A DNA stretch of 64,000 bases, taken from Eupransor demetentiae. GTDB lineage: Bacteria; Bacillota; Bacilli; Lactobacillales; Lactobacillaceae. Where the stretch lies: assembly GCF_963930865.1 (NCBI RefSeq), contig NZ_CAWVOH010000001.1:186001-250000 (forward strand), written 5' to 3'. Positions 25,619-34,729 of this stretch are shown here, piece by piece. Below the pieces are notes generated by a model, which ran no database searches, was not told where the DNA came from, and saw only the letters and a program-made list of their open reading frames with translations. Position numbers and translations under genes: made by a program. Numbering within the stretch: the first letter of the stretch is position 1; each line of letters starts with the position of its first letter.

Positions 25619-26445
25619 TTACCATTGTCAAATCAATTTTTCAGCTGCTGATGGAACAGTTCCGGCACATGGGCATGGCAGTCCGCTTGGCGATTTACGA
25701 CACGCGTGCCAACAACGCTCACAAGTATTTGGGAAACCTCTGGGAAATTCTAGATCCACTTTTCCAAGTGCTGACTTATGCCGTTATCTTCGGTGGTGGC
25801 TTCCGTGCTTCTGCACCGGTGGACAACATTCCTTATTTCGTATGGATGGCCGTCGGCTTTTCGGCTTGGTACCTGGTTAACCAGGGCTTTTCTGATAGTA
25901 TTCGTGCCATTCAAACTCAGATTGAATTGGTCCGTAACGTTAAGTTTCCGGTTTCCATTCTGCCAACCATCCGAATTATTCAAGTCTTTCCCGCTGTAAT
26001 TTCGGTTACAGCTGTCGCGGCCATTAGTATGGCCTTGCAGGGCTTGTTCCATCCTAATTTGTATTGGCTACAAATTTTTTATTACCTACCTGCTGCCTTG
26101 ATTATGTTACTTTTCTTGGGCATCTTCTCGGCAACGATTAACATTTTGATTCCTGATTATGATTTGGCGATTCGCCAAGTTCTGCGTTTACTCTTCTTTG
26201 TTTCTGGGATTTTGTTCCAGCCAGAAAAAGGGGGTAACGTCTTCAGTACTTTGATTTTTTACATTACTCGGATTAATCCCTTCTACTACATTGTCAATGG
26301 TTGGCGTGAAACCTTCCTCTACAACAAGTGGTTCTGGGATTCACCTTTGATCATGGCGATGTTTTGGCTTGAAGTGGCCTTGTTTGCCTTGATCGGTACG
26401 CATTTGTACTTGAAGTTTAAGGATCAATTAATCGACTTTATTTGA
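25615..26445 (+). CDS. Polysaccharide/teichoic-acid ABC exporter permease, TagG/Wzm-like
   Basis: This is a 276-residue ABC-2 type permease with six hydrophobic segments. The N-terminal amphipathic segment is followed by LGNLWEILDPLFQVLTYAVIFG, which is characteristic of TagG/RfbD/Wzm permeases. It forms the channel that moves undecaprenyl-linked polysaccharide outward, driven by the upstream ATPase. The ATG sits within the ATPase stop (ATGA-type overlap), so the two subunits are translationally coupled. Confidence 0.92.
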   Translation: MITIVKSIFQLLMEQFRHMGMAVRLAIYDTRANNAHKYLGNLWEILDPLFQVLTYAVIFGGGFRASAPVDNIPYFVWMAVGFSAWYLVNQGFSDSIRAIQTQIELVRNVKFPVSILPTIRIIQVFPAVISVTAVAAISMALQGLFHPNLYWLQIFYYLPAALIMLLFLGIFSATINILIPDYDLAIRQVLRLLFFVSGILFQPEKGGNVFSTLIFYITRINPFYYIVNGWRETFLYNKWFWDSPLIMAMFWLEVALFALIGTHLYLKFKDQLIDFI

Positions 26446-26468
26446 TTGTATTTTAGAAAGAGAGAAAA

Positions 26469-27497
26469 ATGGCGAAGACTGTTGCAGCCGCGATTGTAAC
26501 TTATAACCGCTTGGACTTATTGAAGGAGTGTTTGGCCAACGTATTGAACCAGGGCGAGTACCTAGGTCACGTAATTGTTGTTGATAACTTGTCAAACGAC
26601 GGAACCAAGGAATACTTGGACTCGTTGGATGACGACCGGCTGGTGATCTACCATTCGCCAAGTAACCTTGGCGGTGCCGGTGGTTTTAACATGGCCGTTA
26701 AGCTTTTTGCTGAAAAATTGGATGACGACTATGTTTGGTTGATGGACGATGACACCATGGTTCAGGAAAATGCCTTGAAGTACTTGGTCGAATTCATGGA
26801 TGAACATCCACAGACTTCTTTTGTGAACTCACAAGTGCGCTGGGGAAGTATTGATGGGAATCCATCCTGGATGAACGTCAATTCACCCCGTGCCTTTACT
26901 TGGCCTCGTTTCTTGCAAGAAGACAATCAGGCAATCGAAGTGGTGAATTCCACTTTCGTTTCGGTCATGTTCTCGCGCGACATGGTGGCCATGGTTGGTT
27001 TGCCACAAAAGGAATACTTCATTTGGGGCGATGACATTGAGTACACTAACCGGATGGCCAATGCCTATCGTGGCTACATGGTGGTTAAATCCTTGGCGGT
27101 TCACAAGTCCAAGGAAAATACTTTGCCAGGTGACATCGTTCGTGAAAGCGATGCTAAGCGTTTGTGGCGTTACCGCTATGAATTCCGAAACCGTGTTTTG
27201 ACAGCGCGCCGGATCTCCAAGAAGGAACTCTTCTTTGTTCTAGCTAAGATTTACTGTCGTGATCTGGTCAAGCTTATGATCACGCCGCGTGTCGCTTACC
27301 GCTTTAAGAAAATCGGCATGGTTGGTTGGGGTGGTATTCGCGGACTCTTCTTCAATCCCAAGATTGAATACGCTGATATCCCACGCAAACCGGTTCGCTC
27401 CATCAACAAGCTCATCAAGGAAGCTCAAGCTAAGCAGCCTGGCCAAGCCTTGACCATGGCACAGGAATTAGAAATTATTGAAGACGGTCAGAAGTAA
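26469..27497 (+). CDS. GT2 glycosyltransferase, galactofuranosyltransferase-like (copy 1)
   Basis: This encodes a 342-residue GT-A enzyme. AAIVTYNRLDLLKECL is the N-terminal nucleotide-binding start, LGGAGGFNMAV and LMDDDTMVQ (the DxD-type metal motif) follow near 65-95, and FIWGDDIEYTNRM with the probable catalytic acid is near 185. The pattern resembles RfbF/GlfT-type Galf transferases. Glf in the same locus supplies UDP-Galf, which strengthens the inference. A paralogue lies near the other end of the locus. The linkage formed cannot be told. The C-terminal tail is basic and extended. Confidence 0.82.
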   Translation: MAKTVAAAIVTYNRLDLLKECLANVLNQGEYLGHVIVVDNLSNDGTKEYLDSLDDDRLVIYHSPSNLGGAGGFNMAVKLFAEKLDDDYVWLMDDDTMVQENALKYLVEFMDEHPQTSFVNSQVRWGSIDGNPSWMNVNSPRAFTWPRFLQEDNQAIEVVNSTFVSVMFSRDMVAMVGLPQKEYFIWGDDIEYTNRMANAYRGYMVVKSLAVHKSKENTLPGDIVRESDAKRLWRYRYEFRNRVLTARRISKKELFFVLAKIYCRDLVKLMITPRVAYRFKKIGMVGWGGIRGLFFNPKIEYADIPRKPVRSINKLIKEAQAKQPGQALTMAQELEIIEDGQK

Positions 27498-27534
27498 TCA
27501 CTTTTGCCCGTCTTAAGTGAAAGGAGGGCAGTAA

Positions 27535-28161
27535 ATGAGGCAGCCTCGAATCTATCCCATTATCAAACGAAGCATCGATATTGTTGTGGCCTTGCTGGCG
27601 CTCATTTGCTTGTCACCGATTTACCTTGTGATTGCGATTTTGATTCAGTTGGAACGCAGTACATCGCGAATCATCTACGCTCAGAAGCGAGTTGGTTTGC
27701 ACGGTAAAGTTTTCAAGATTTATAAATTTCAAACGATGCTCGATGATGCCGAAACTCGGTTAAAGGCCGACCCGGAGTTGTACGCTCTTTTCGTTGCCAA
27801 CGGTTACAAGTTGCCGACGAATGAAGATCCTCGGATTACCCGTTTAGGACGGATTTTACGCAAGACTTCCTTGGACGAATTACCTCAGTTCTGGAATGTC
27901 TTGAACGGCACAATGTCCTTGATTGGACCACGGCCAGTCGTAAAGGACGAATTAAAGGAGTACGGCGACCAAGTTGACGAATTTCTTTCAGTTACGCCAG
28001 GTGTTTTTGGCCTCTGGCAGGCTTCTGGCCGTTCCAATATTCACTATCCGGAGCGAGCGCAGATTGAATTGGAATACGTTAAAAAGCAATCCTTTACCTT
28101 TGACTGCTATGTTTTCTTGATGAACATCATCAAGGTCTTTGAACAAGAGGGGGCCTTTTGA
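27535..28161 (+). CDS. Phosphoglycosyl transferase initiating glycan synthesis (short WbaP/PglC type)
   Basis: A 208-residue monotopic enzyme with one N-terminal re-entrant helix (KRSIDIVVALLALICLSPIY) and the bacterial sugar transferase core: AQKRVGLHGKVFKIYKFQTM near 43-62, KTSLDELPQFWNVLNGTMSL near 112, and IGPRPV. It transfers a sugar-1-phosphate to undecaprenyl phosphate, the first step of the polymer. It lacks the large N-terminal membrane domain of WbaP. GGAGGG precedes the ATG by six bases. The sugar (galactose, glucose or another) cannot be read from sequence. Confidence 0.9.
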   Translation: MRQPRIYPIIKRSIDIVVALLALICLSPIYLVIAILIQLERSTSRIIYAQKRVGLHGKVFKIYKFQTMLDDAETRLKADPELYALFVANGYKLPTNEDPRITRLGRILRKTSLDELPQFWNVLNGTMSLIGPRPVVKDELKEYGDQVDEFLSVTPGVFGLWQASGRSNIHYPERAQIELEYVKKQSFTFDCYVFLMNIIKVFEQEGAF

Positions 28162-28943
28162 TGAATAAGATTAAAATCTACGTGGCCAGTCACAAGGACT
28201 ACGCCATGCCCAATGATCCGCTTTATCAGCCGATTTTGGTTGGTGCGGCCCTTCGTGACGAAGTTCCACAAGGCTTTCAAGCTGATGACCAAGGTGAGAA
28301 TATCTCGGCCAAAAATCCGAATTACAACGAATTAACGGCTTTATACTGGATTTGGAAAAATGATCAGGATTCAGATGTCATCGGCTTAGACCACTACCGC
28401 CGTTATCTAGGGGCTAGGCGGGGCCATTCGCTCAACCAGCGTTTGATGGCACCTGATATCGAACGACTCTTCCAGCAAGCTGACATTATCCTTCCCAAGG
28501 CTCGTAACTACTGGATTGAAAAGCAGGGCGACCACTATCTACACGCGCACGCCGCCCAACCCTACCAGGTTTTGGAGCGGGTCTTGCAGGAAGATTTTCC
28601 GGATTATTATCCAGCCTTTGCGGAAATGGCAGCCTCAACCAAGGCCCATCTCTTTAACATGTTCATCATGCCGCGCAAGCATTTTGAAGATTACGCGGCT
28701 TTCGTCTTCGACGTGCTTTCCGCCGTTGAAAAAGAGGTCGACCTTGAACAGCTCGAAGGTCAGGAAAAGCGAGTTTTCGGTTTTCTAAGCGAACTCTTGA
28801 TGGACACCTGGTTTAAAACGCGGGACCTAACGGCAGTCGAAGTGCCAGTTGTCTCCTTGGAACGGACCAATTGGCTGGACAAGGGTTATCAGTTTTTGAA
28901 GCGTAAGTTTTTACCCAATGCGAAGAAAAAGGTACATTTTTAA
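28161..28943 (+). CDS. DUF4422 family glycosyltransferase
   Basis: A 260-residue soluble protein. The N-terminal IKIYVASHKDYAMP, the central NPNYNELTALYWIWKN and the DVIGLDHYRRYL motif are the hallmarks of DUF4422, a family of predicted capsule and exopolysaccharide glycosyltransferases. I chose the ATG at 28161, overlapping the previous stop, over an upstream TTG because AGAGGGGG lies eight bases before it. Donor and acceptor are unknown. It probably adds the second or third sugar of the repeat. Confidence 0.85.
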   Translation: MNKIKIYVASHKDYAMPNDPLYQPILVGAALRDEVPQGFQADDQGENISAKNPNYNELTALYWIWKNDQDSDVIGLDHYRRYLGARRGHSLNQRLMAPDIERLFQQADIILPKARNYWIEKQGDHYLHAHAAQPYQVLERVLQEDFPDYYPAFAEMAASTKAHLFNMFIMPRKHFEDYAAFVFDVLSAVEKEVDLEQLEGQEKRVFGFLSELLMDTWFKTRDLTAVEVPVVSLERTNWLDKGYQFLKRKFLPNAKKKVHF

Positions 28944-28944
28944 T

Positions 28945-30132
28945 ATGACGAAGCAATTTAACACAAAAAATTATGATTATTTGATTGTTGGGGCCGGTCC
29001 CTTTGGGATGACCTTTGCCTATGAAGCAGCCAAGCGTGGTAAGCGTTCTTTGATCGTTGAAAAGCGTAGCTTCATTGGTGGAAACACGCACACGCACACC
29101 GAAGAAGGGATTACGGTCCACGATTTTGGTGCCCATATTTTCCACACGGACAATAAGGAAGTTTGGGACTACGTCCGTCAGTTTGCAGACTTTAACGGTT
29201 TCCAAAACCAAGTTATCGCCAACTACGAGGGTACGCTGTACAACTTGCCCTTTAACATGAACACCTTCTACCAGATGTGGGGCACGAAGACCCCTGCAGA
29301 GGCGAAGGCCAAGATTGAAGAGCAAAAGGAAGCCGCACTAAAGGATTTGGGCGACCGTCAACCGCGCAACTTGGAAGAACAGGCCATTTCCCTGATTGGA
29401 ACGGATATCTACCAAAAGTTGATTAAGGGTTACACGGAAAAGCAGTGGGGTCGTAAGGCCACTGAATTGCCAGCCTTTATCATTAAGCGCTTGCCCGTTC
29501 GTTTTATCTACGATAACAACTACTTTAACCACCGTTACCAGGGTATTCCTGTCGGTGGTTACACCCAGATCTTTGAAAACATGATTGACCGCTCTAATGG
29601 TTTGATTGACGTTTTGACGGATACGGACTTCTTCGACCACAAGGATACCTTCTTGGAAGAGTTCCCTCGCGTACTATACACCGGTATGATTGACCAATTC
29701 TTTGACTATAAGTTTGGTGAATTGGAATACCGTTCACTGCGTTTTGAAAGTGAAACCTTGGATACGGACAACTATCAAGGTAACGCCGTCATTAACTATA
29801 CGGATGCCAAGACGCCTTACACCCGTGTCATGGAATGGCGCCACTTTGATGGCTTGGGTGATAAGGATAAGACCATTATTACCCGCGAGTATCCACAGGA
29901 CTGGGATCGTAGCAAGGAAGCCTACTACCCCGTTAACAACGAAAAGAACACGGAATTGTACAAGCAATACGTGCAAGAAGCTCGTCAGAATGCACCGGAA
30001 GTCATGTTCGGTGGTCGTTTGGGTAAGTACCGCTACTTCGACATGGACCAAGTCTTTAACGACGCCTTTAACACCGTTCGCCAAGAATTCGGTGTGGCCC
30101 AGGACTTTAATTTTGCCCACGACAAAGCCTAA
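28945..30132 (+). CDS. glf: UDP-galactopyranose mutase
   Basis: A 395-residue FAD enzyme that interconverts UDP-Galp and UDP-Galf. The dinucleotide-binding motif DYLIVGAGPFGMT is at the N terminus, followed by the Glf signature IGGNTHTH and FGAHIFHTDN, then KGYTEKQWGRKATELP near 150 and RYFDMDQVF near the C terminus. I chose the ATG at 28945, just after the preceding gene, because the family N terminus starts there. It is the clearest evidence that the locus makes a galactofuranose-containing polymer. The Shine-Dalgarno is weak (AAAAAGG, 12 bases away). Confidence 0.96.
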   Translation: MTKQFNTKNYDYLIVGAGPFGMTFAYEAAKRGKRSLIVEKRSFIGGNTHTHTEEGITVHDFGAHIFHTDNKEVWDYVRQFADFNGFQNQVIANYEGTLYNLPFNMNTFYQMWGTKTPAEAKAKIEEQKEAALKDLGDRQPRNLEEQAISLIGTDIYQKLIKGYTEKQWGRKATELPAFIIKRLPVRFIYDNNYFNHRYQGIPVGGYTQIFENMIDRSNGLIDVLTDTDFFDHKDTFLEEFPRVLYTGMIDQFFDYKFGELEYRSLRFESETLDTDNYQGNAVINYTDAKTPYTRVMEWRHFDGLGDKDKTIITREYPQDWDRSKEAYYPVNNEKNTELYKQYVQEARQNAPEVMFGGRLGKYRYFDMDQVFNDAFNTVRQEFGVAQDFNFAHDKA

Positions 30133-30174
30133 GAGGATCGCCTCTTTGGGCGTACATATTCATTTTTGTAAAAT
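30131..30174 (+). promoter_or_regulatory. Small hairpin and candidate internal promoter after glf
   Basis: A 6-bp stem (AAGAGG/CCTCTT) with an ATCG loop spans the glf stop but lacks a true T-run. It is followed by TTGGGC (30146-30151) and TAAAAT (30169-30174) at 17-base spacing, a possible promoter for the second half of the locus. The -35 match is poor. Confidence 0.4.
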
Positions 30175-30210
30175 ATAGTGCTTTGAGAGAGCTAAGCGAT
30201 GGAGAGAAAA

Positions 30211-31167
30211 ATGAAAAATTTAGCGGTTTTAATCCCAGCCTATAACGAAGAAATGACGATTGCCAAAGTGGTCAAGGATGTGCAGGGTGCGATTGCCGAC
30301 ATCGATGGTGCCGCAGTCTACGTCTACGATAATAATTCGGCTGATAAGACGGCTGCCTTGGCCAAAGAGGCTGGCGCCATTGTTCGCCACGAATACGCCC
30401 AGGGGAAGGGCGCCGTTATTCGCCGAATGTTTCGTGAAATCGATGCCCGGGCCTATATTATGCTGGACGCTGATGACACTTATCCAGTTGAAGCGATTCC
30501 GGAGATGTATGCTAAGGTGATGGATCGCCAAGCCGACATGGTGGTCGGCGATCGTTTGTCTTCCACTTATTTTGAGCAAAACAAGCGGCCTTTCCACAAT
30601 GTTGGTAACAGCATGGTGCGGGCCATGATTAACCACCTTTTTAAGACCGATATTCGTGATATTTTGACCGGCTACCGGGCCTTTTCCTATCGTTTCGTCA
30701 AGACTTTCCCCGTTCTCTCACGAGGCTTTGAAATCGAAACTGAAATGTCGATTCATGCCACGGAAAAAAATCTCTTGGTCGACACGGTGGTCGTGAATTA
30801 CCGTGACCGTCCCGATGGATCGGTTTCCAAGCTCAATACCTTTGGGGACGGCCTGAAGGTCGTGAAGACAGTGATTAATTTATACCGGGGTTACCATCCC
30901 TTTGCCTTCTACGGTAGTTTCTCGCTCCTAGCCCTTCTGGCAGCGACGATTCTATTTGTTCTGCGCGTGGGGATTCCTTATGCCCAAACCCACTTGGTTG
31001 ATAACATGCCGAGTCTGGTTGTGGCGATGATTCTCTTTGTTGGCGCATTGATTGCCTTTTTCTCAGGATCGATTTTGAATGCGATTCAGACCAACGACAA
31101 GCGTAGCTTTGAGCTGGCCTTGATTCGTGCAGCAGATCGACAAAAGGATTTGGAAAATGCTGAATAA
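30211..31167 (+). CDS. GT2 polyprenyl-phosphate glycosyltransferase (DPM1/GtrB-like) with two C-terminal membrane helices
   Basis: This encodes 318 residues. The N-terminal VLIPAYNEEMTIAKVV and MLDADDTYP are the nucleotide- and metal-binding motifs of the DPM1-like GT2 group; GYRAFSYRFVKTFP and RDRPDGSVSKL follow. Two transmembrane helices occupy about 230-290. Such enzymes load a sugar onto undecaprenyl phosphate for use outside the membrane. I chose the ATG at 30211 because GGAGAG lies six bases before it. With the GtrA-like protein and the polytopic proteins it fits a three-component glycosylation system. Confidence 0.85.
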   Translation: MKNLAVLIPAYNEEMTIAKVVKDVQGAIADIDGAAVYVYDNNSADKTAALAKEAGAIVRHEYAQGKGAVIRRMFREIDARAYIMLDADDTYPVEAIPEMYAKVMDRQADMVVGDRLSSTYFEQNKRPFHNVGNSMVRAMINHLFKTDIRDILTGYRAFSYRFVKTFPVLSRGFEIETEMSIHATEKNLLVDTVVVNYRDRPDGSVSKLNTFGDGLKVVKTVINLYRGYHPFAFYGSFSLLALLAATILFVLRVGIPYAQTHLVDNMPSLVVAMILFVGALIAFFSGSILNAIQTNDKRSFELALIRAADRQKDLENAE

Positions 31168-32896
31168 TATACGTTCCTTAACGGTCTGGCAAAAGCTGGC
31201 AGTCACATTGATTGCCGTTCTGTTGGGCTTTTTTAACAGTTTTGGTCGCGCCTATCACGACATAAATGGCAGTATTTTTACAGCGGGGCAGGGGCGTTAT
31301 TTCGTCTTCTGGTTCGGCTGGACGGTACTTTTCGCTTTGGCAATGCTGGTTCTTTTGGCTTATTTCAACCAACCAGTAGAGCATTTGGAACATGCGGCCC
31401 CAACACGGCTGGAAGAAATTTTGCAGCCCTTGCAGTCTCAGCGTTTTATCGCCAAGTTACTGCTGGTGGTTTGGGGCATTGCGCTTTTGCCATTTTTCCC
31501 GGTGATTTCGGGTTGGGATTTTGTTGCCCAGGTCCGCGAAATGACGACGGTCCGCACGACCTTGCCGGTTGAAAATATTTACAATATTTACCCAATTGCC
31601 CATTACTTGACCGAGCAAACGACGGGCATGTGGTCGAATCAGCACGGGGCAATTTTGACCGCGCTCTATGGCCTACCCATGAAGTATTCCTGGTTGGCTT
31701 TTCACAGCTATTTGCCAGCCTTTATACTGCTTGGCGGTCTTCACTTTGCCTTTGCTATTGCGGTTTATTCTTACAGTTTGGCCTATTTCAACCGCCAAAT
31801 TTCCCAGTCCTGGATTAAAATTGCCAGTCTGCTCCTGGTTCTTTTGAATCCAGCGATCTTTATTTTTTCAACGATTTCTTTGAGTAAGAATCCACTCTTT
31901 TCGTCTTCGTCGGTCCTGGTTTTGACACTGCTTTTCCAGCTCTACCAGCAAAAAGGGCGGGTGGATGCCAAGTGGAAGTACTTGCTCTTTATTGGGGTTT
32001 TGATTGGTTGCATCGCCGTTAAATGGGCTTTGCCACTCTATGGTGTCATGGCGCTTGTTCTATTAGTTTTGTACTTTCGCGAAGCGGCTGGGTCGATTCT
32101 ATTCGCTATGCTCCTTCCCGTTGTGATTTTGAAGGTGACCACCATGGCCTTGATTGGCCAGGGGATTTTGATTGCGGATGATCCTATTGAAGCCAAGGGA
32201 ATTCAAACTCAGCAAATTGCTCGTTTTGTAAAATATGACCGGCAGGCTTTGACGTCGGTGCAAAGTCAGCAGTTAGATCAACTCTTTGACCTGGATAACT
32301 TGGCGCATCTATATGATCCCAATATTACTGATCCAGTGAAGTCATCCGGTTATGCCAAATTTTCCGACCCGACGGCGCTGGGATACCGCTACCAAACGGT
32401 TAACAAGAGTGACTGGCAGCCCTTCAATGGGATTTGGCTCTCACTCCTGCAAAAACGGCCGGATATATATCTGGATGCCTTTTTATCAAAACTGACCGGT
32501 TACTTTGATTTGCGCAGCATTTCGGCAAATGACATGTTCGCCACGATGGTGCCGGATGTGATTGGCAACGGCTATGGTTCCTTGCAAGCTGGTAGTTCGA
32601 CCCTATACAACAACCCAGTTCGGGCCCACAGCATCAAGGCCTATAATGCCGTTTTTGATCGTCCAATTATAGGGTTCTTCCTCCATGGCAACTTCTGGAT
32701 CGTGCTTTTCTTATTGGTCTTGCCCGTCTTTTTGGCAACTTGGCGACGCTTGGCTTTGGCCTTGCCCGTTCTGCTCGAGATAGCGATTGCAGCACTTTCG
32801 CCCGTCAATAATTCGGAGCGGTACGCCTTAGGCATTATCGTCATCATGCCCTTTATTCTCCTAATGGCTGCTAAATTACGGCCCAAGGAAGAATAG
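31157..32896 (+). CDS. Large polytopic membrane protein, putative GT-C glycosyltransferase (DUF6020-like, copy 1)
   Basis: This encodes 579 residues with about twelve hydrophobic segments. An early extracytoplasmic loop holds PVISGWDFVAQVREM, with acidic residues placed like those of GT-C enzymes. It shares short blocks with the next gene: QQIARFVK, DPVK, and SPVNNSERY near the C terminus. I believe it belongs to the DUF6020 group, but its function is unproven. The context (GtrB-like and GtrA-like partners) suggests transfer of polyprenyl-phosphate sugars to the exported polysaccharide. The start at 31157 overlaps the upstream gene by 11 bases. Confidence 0.7.
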   Translation: MLNNIRSLTVWQKLAVTLIAVLLGFFNSFGRAYHDINGSIFTAGQGRYFVFWFGWTVLFALAMLVLLAYFNQPVEHLEHAAPTRLEEILQPLQSQRFIAKLLLVVWGIALLPFFPVISGWDFVAQVREMTTVRTTLPVENIYNIYPIAHYLTEQTTGMWSNQHGAILTALYGLPMKYSWLAFHSYLPAFILLGGLHFAFAIAVYSYSLAYFNRQISQSWIKIASLLLVLLNPAIFIFSTISLSKNPLFSSSSVLVLTLLFQLYQQKGRVDAKWKYLLFIGVLIGCIAVKWALPLYGVMALVLLVLYFREAAGSILFAMLLPVVILKVTTMALIGQGILIADDPIEAKGIQTQQIARFVKYDRQALTSVQSQQLDQLFDLDNLAHLYDPNITDPVKSSGYAKFSDPTALGYRYQTVNKSDWQPFNGIWLSLLQKRPDIYLDAFLSKLTGYFDLRSISANDMFATMVPDVIGNGYGSLQAGSSTLYNNPVRAHSIKAYNAVFDRPIIGFFLHGNFWIVLFLLVLPVFLATWRRLALALPVLLEIAIAALSPVNNSERYALGIIVIMPFILLMAAKLRPKEE

Positions 32897-32918
32897 TCCT
32901 GCTTAATGAAAGGTTTTT

Positions 32919-34652
32919 ATGGCTTCAAATCCTAAAAAAAGTTATTTCCGCATGAATTGGGCTAGCTTGCTAGTTGCGGCCTTTTTGGCCTCAGTAACCG
33001 TGCTTGCTTCCTTAAATCAGCAGGCTGGTTTTGCCTTTAACTGGCCTAAAAATTGGGCTGGCTTTGCCTTGAGTTTGCTCTACTTTATGATTCTGGCCTT
33101 TATTTTTTATCAGTTCATCAAATTACTGGCCTACTTCGTGGAAGGTAGGGGACATGGGGCTCACTTTGCCGCTCAGGCTAGTTTATCGAGCAAGTATCGC
33201 TACTTAATTCCAGTTGGTTTAGCCTTAGCCTGGTTACCTTACCTCTTATTGACCTGGCCCGGAGTTCTAACCTGGGATGGTGCGGATCAGTTAAATTCTT
33301 TTTTTCAAGTGGCAATGCCCGCACAAAACATCCATTTTTACGGGATTGATTATAACCAGCTTAACCAGCAGTTTTATCTGTCCAATCACCATCCTTATTT
33401 GACTTCCTTGATCTTGGGCAATCTTTTTGACTTTGGTAAGTTACTGGCGGGCACCAATGGTGGAACCGCAGCCATTGTTGGCTTTGATTATCTATTGTTG
33501 GTGACGACTTTATCACTGCTGGTATGGAAAATTGGTCGTTTTTCTCGCGGAACGGCTTGGATTACCTGGGCTTTCTTTGCCTTTTTTCCGGCATTTCCAA
33601 TTATGGTAGTTAGCGTCAATAAAACGGCCTTAGCTTTGGCTGCCTTGGCCCTTTTCATCGTTGCCGCCTTGTCTTATTTCCAGCATGCAAAGGGTGTTGT
33701 TGGCTTTACTTTCTTCACATTGGCAGCAATTTTCTTGCTACTGGTGCGTAATGATTCCTTGCTGCTTCTGATTTTTTATCTACTGGCCTTACTTTGTCTG
33801 CGAATTTCAGGTTGGAAAAAGCAGTTTGCTGGCTTGATCTTAGCCCTGGCCTGCTGGGCCGCCTGGTCGAAGTTACTATTGCCTGCCGCCAGTGTCTTAC
33901 CCACAGAATCAGTGGAAGTAATGGCTTTGCCTAGTCAGCAAATGGCTCGGGTTTTGAAGGAAAATCCGAGTGGAGTTTCGTATACTGAGCGGCAGGAACT
34001 AGCTAAATTCGCCGACACGAAGCTAATGAGGAATAGTTACAATCCGCTTTTTTATGATCCGGTCAAGCACAGTATTTACTATTACCCCAAGAATTTCTGG
34101 CAAAAGGGCAAGGATTACCAAAGCAATATGGACCTTGTTAAGGGAAATTACTTCAACCAGCACAAGGCGGACTACCTTAAACTCTGGTGGCAAATCGGAC
34201 AAAAGAATCTCGGCCTGTATTTTGCTGCGGGCTTCAACGATGCCTACCAGTACTTCACTCCCGTCCATAATCCGGTCCAGTCTGATCTTGCGCTGGTAGG
34301 AGGCTTAGTTCCTTACGAAAACACGACCCTCTTCAAGGGTTACTCGGCCCGACACAGCAAGCAGGCACAGGGCTATCAGGATAAACTCAATCGACTTTAT
34401 CAGCGTACGGGTTGGAACTGGCTCTTTAAATCCGGCCTGTGGGGGCTGCTGATGCTGCTTTTGCTCGGCACTGCCATTCAGGCCCGCGCTAAATTAGCCA
34501 TTCTTTTGGCCAGCCTTGGTTTAGCAGTTTTGGCCATCGCCACCATTTCACCAGTTAACGGTCTAAACCGCTACATTTATCCGCTCTACCTCCTAATTCC
34601 AGTGGTTTGGGCTGCTTTGATTGATAATCGTTTTAAAAACTCGGACGAATAA
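32919..34652 (+). CDS. Large polytopic membrane protein, putative GT-C glycosyltransferase (DUF6020-like, copy 2)
   Basis: A 577-residue protein with about twelve hydrophobic segments. A long first loop contains WPGVLTWDGADQLNSFF and SNHHPYLTSLILGN, the type of acidic and His-containing loop found in GT-C transferases. Shared blocks with copy 1 are QQMARVLK, DPVKHS and SPVNGLNRY, so the pair arose by duplication, though divergence is high. It begins 22 bases after copy 1 (GAAAGG before the ATG). Function is inferred from the neighbourhood only. Confidence 0.7.
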   Translation: MASNPKKSYFRMNWASLLVAAFLASVTVLASLNQQAGFAFNWPKNWAGFALSLLYFMILAFIFYQFIKLLAYFVEGRGHGAHFAAQASLSSKYRYLIPVGLALAWLPYLLLTWPGVLTWDGADQLNSFFQVAMPAQNIHFYGIDYNQLNQQFYLSNHHPYLTSLILGNLFDFGKLLAGTNGGTAAIVGFDYLLLVTTLSLLVWKIGRFSRGTAWITWAFFAFFPAFPIMVVSVNKTALALAALALFIVAALSYFQHAKGVVGFTFFTLAAIFLLLVRNDSLLLLIFYLLALLCLRISGWKKQFAGLILALACWAAWSKLLLPAASVLPTESVEVMALPSQQMARVLKENPSGVSYTERQELAKFADTKLMRNSYNPLFYDPVKHSIYYYPKNFWQKGKDYQSNMDLVKGNYFNQHKADYLKLWWQIGQKNLGLYFAAGFNDAYQYFTPVHNPVQSDLALVGGLVPYENTTLFKGYSARHSKQAQGYQDKLNRLYQRTGWNWLFKSGLWGLLMLLLLGTAIQARAKLAILLASLGLAVLAIATISPVNGLNRYIYPLYLLIPVVWAALIDNRFKNSDE

Positions 34653-34669
34653 GCAATATTTAACCGTCG

Positions 34670-34675
34670 TATAAT
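34670..34675 (+). promoter_or_regulatory. Candidate -10 for the last two glycan genes
   Basis: TATAAT is 55 bases before the next start codon, in an otherwise gene-free 77-base gap; the -35 is weak. The leader can form a long-range stem in which GCAAT at 34653-34657 pairs with ATTGC near 34708. Confidence 0.4.
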
Positions 34676-34729
34676 GTTGAGCGCCTATGCTAACGGTATT
34701 GGTTATTGCTACATATAGGATGAAATCGC

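Noticed and set aside
27481..27514. Inverted repeat AAGACGG / CCGTCTT across the end of the first Galf-transferase-like gene.
   Set aside because: The loop is about 20 bases and there is no T-run, so neither a terminator nor a clear regulatory structure.
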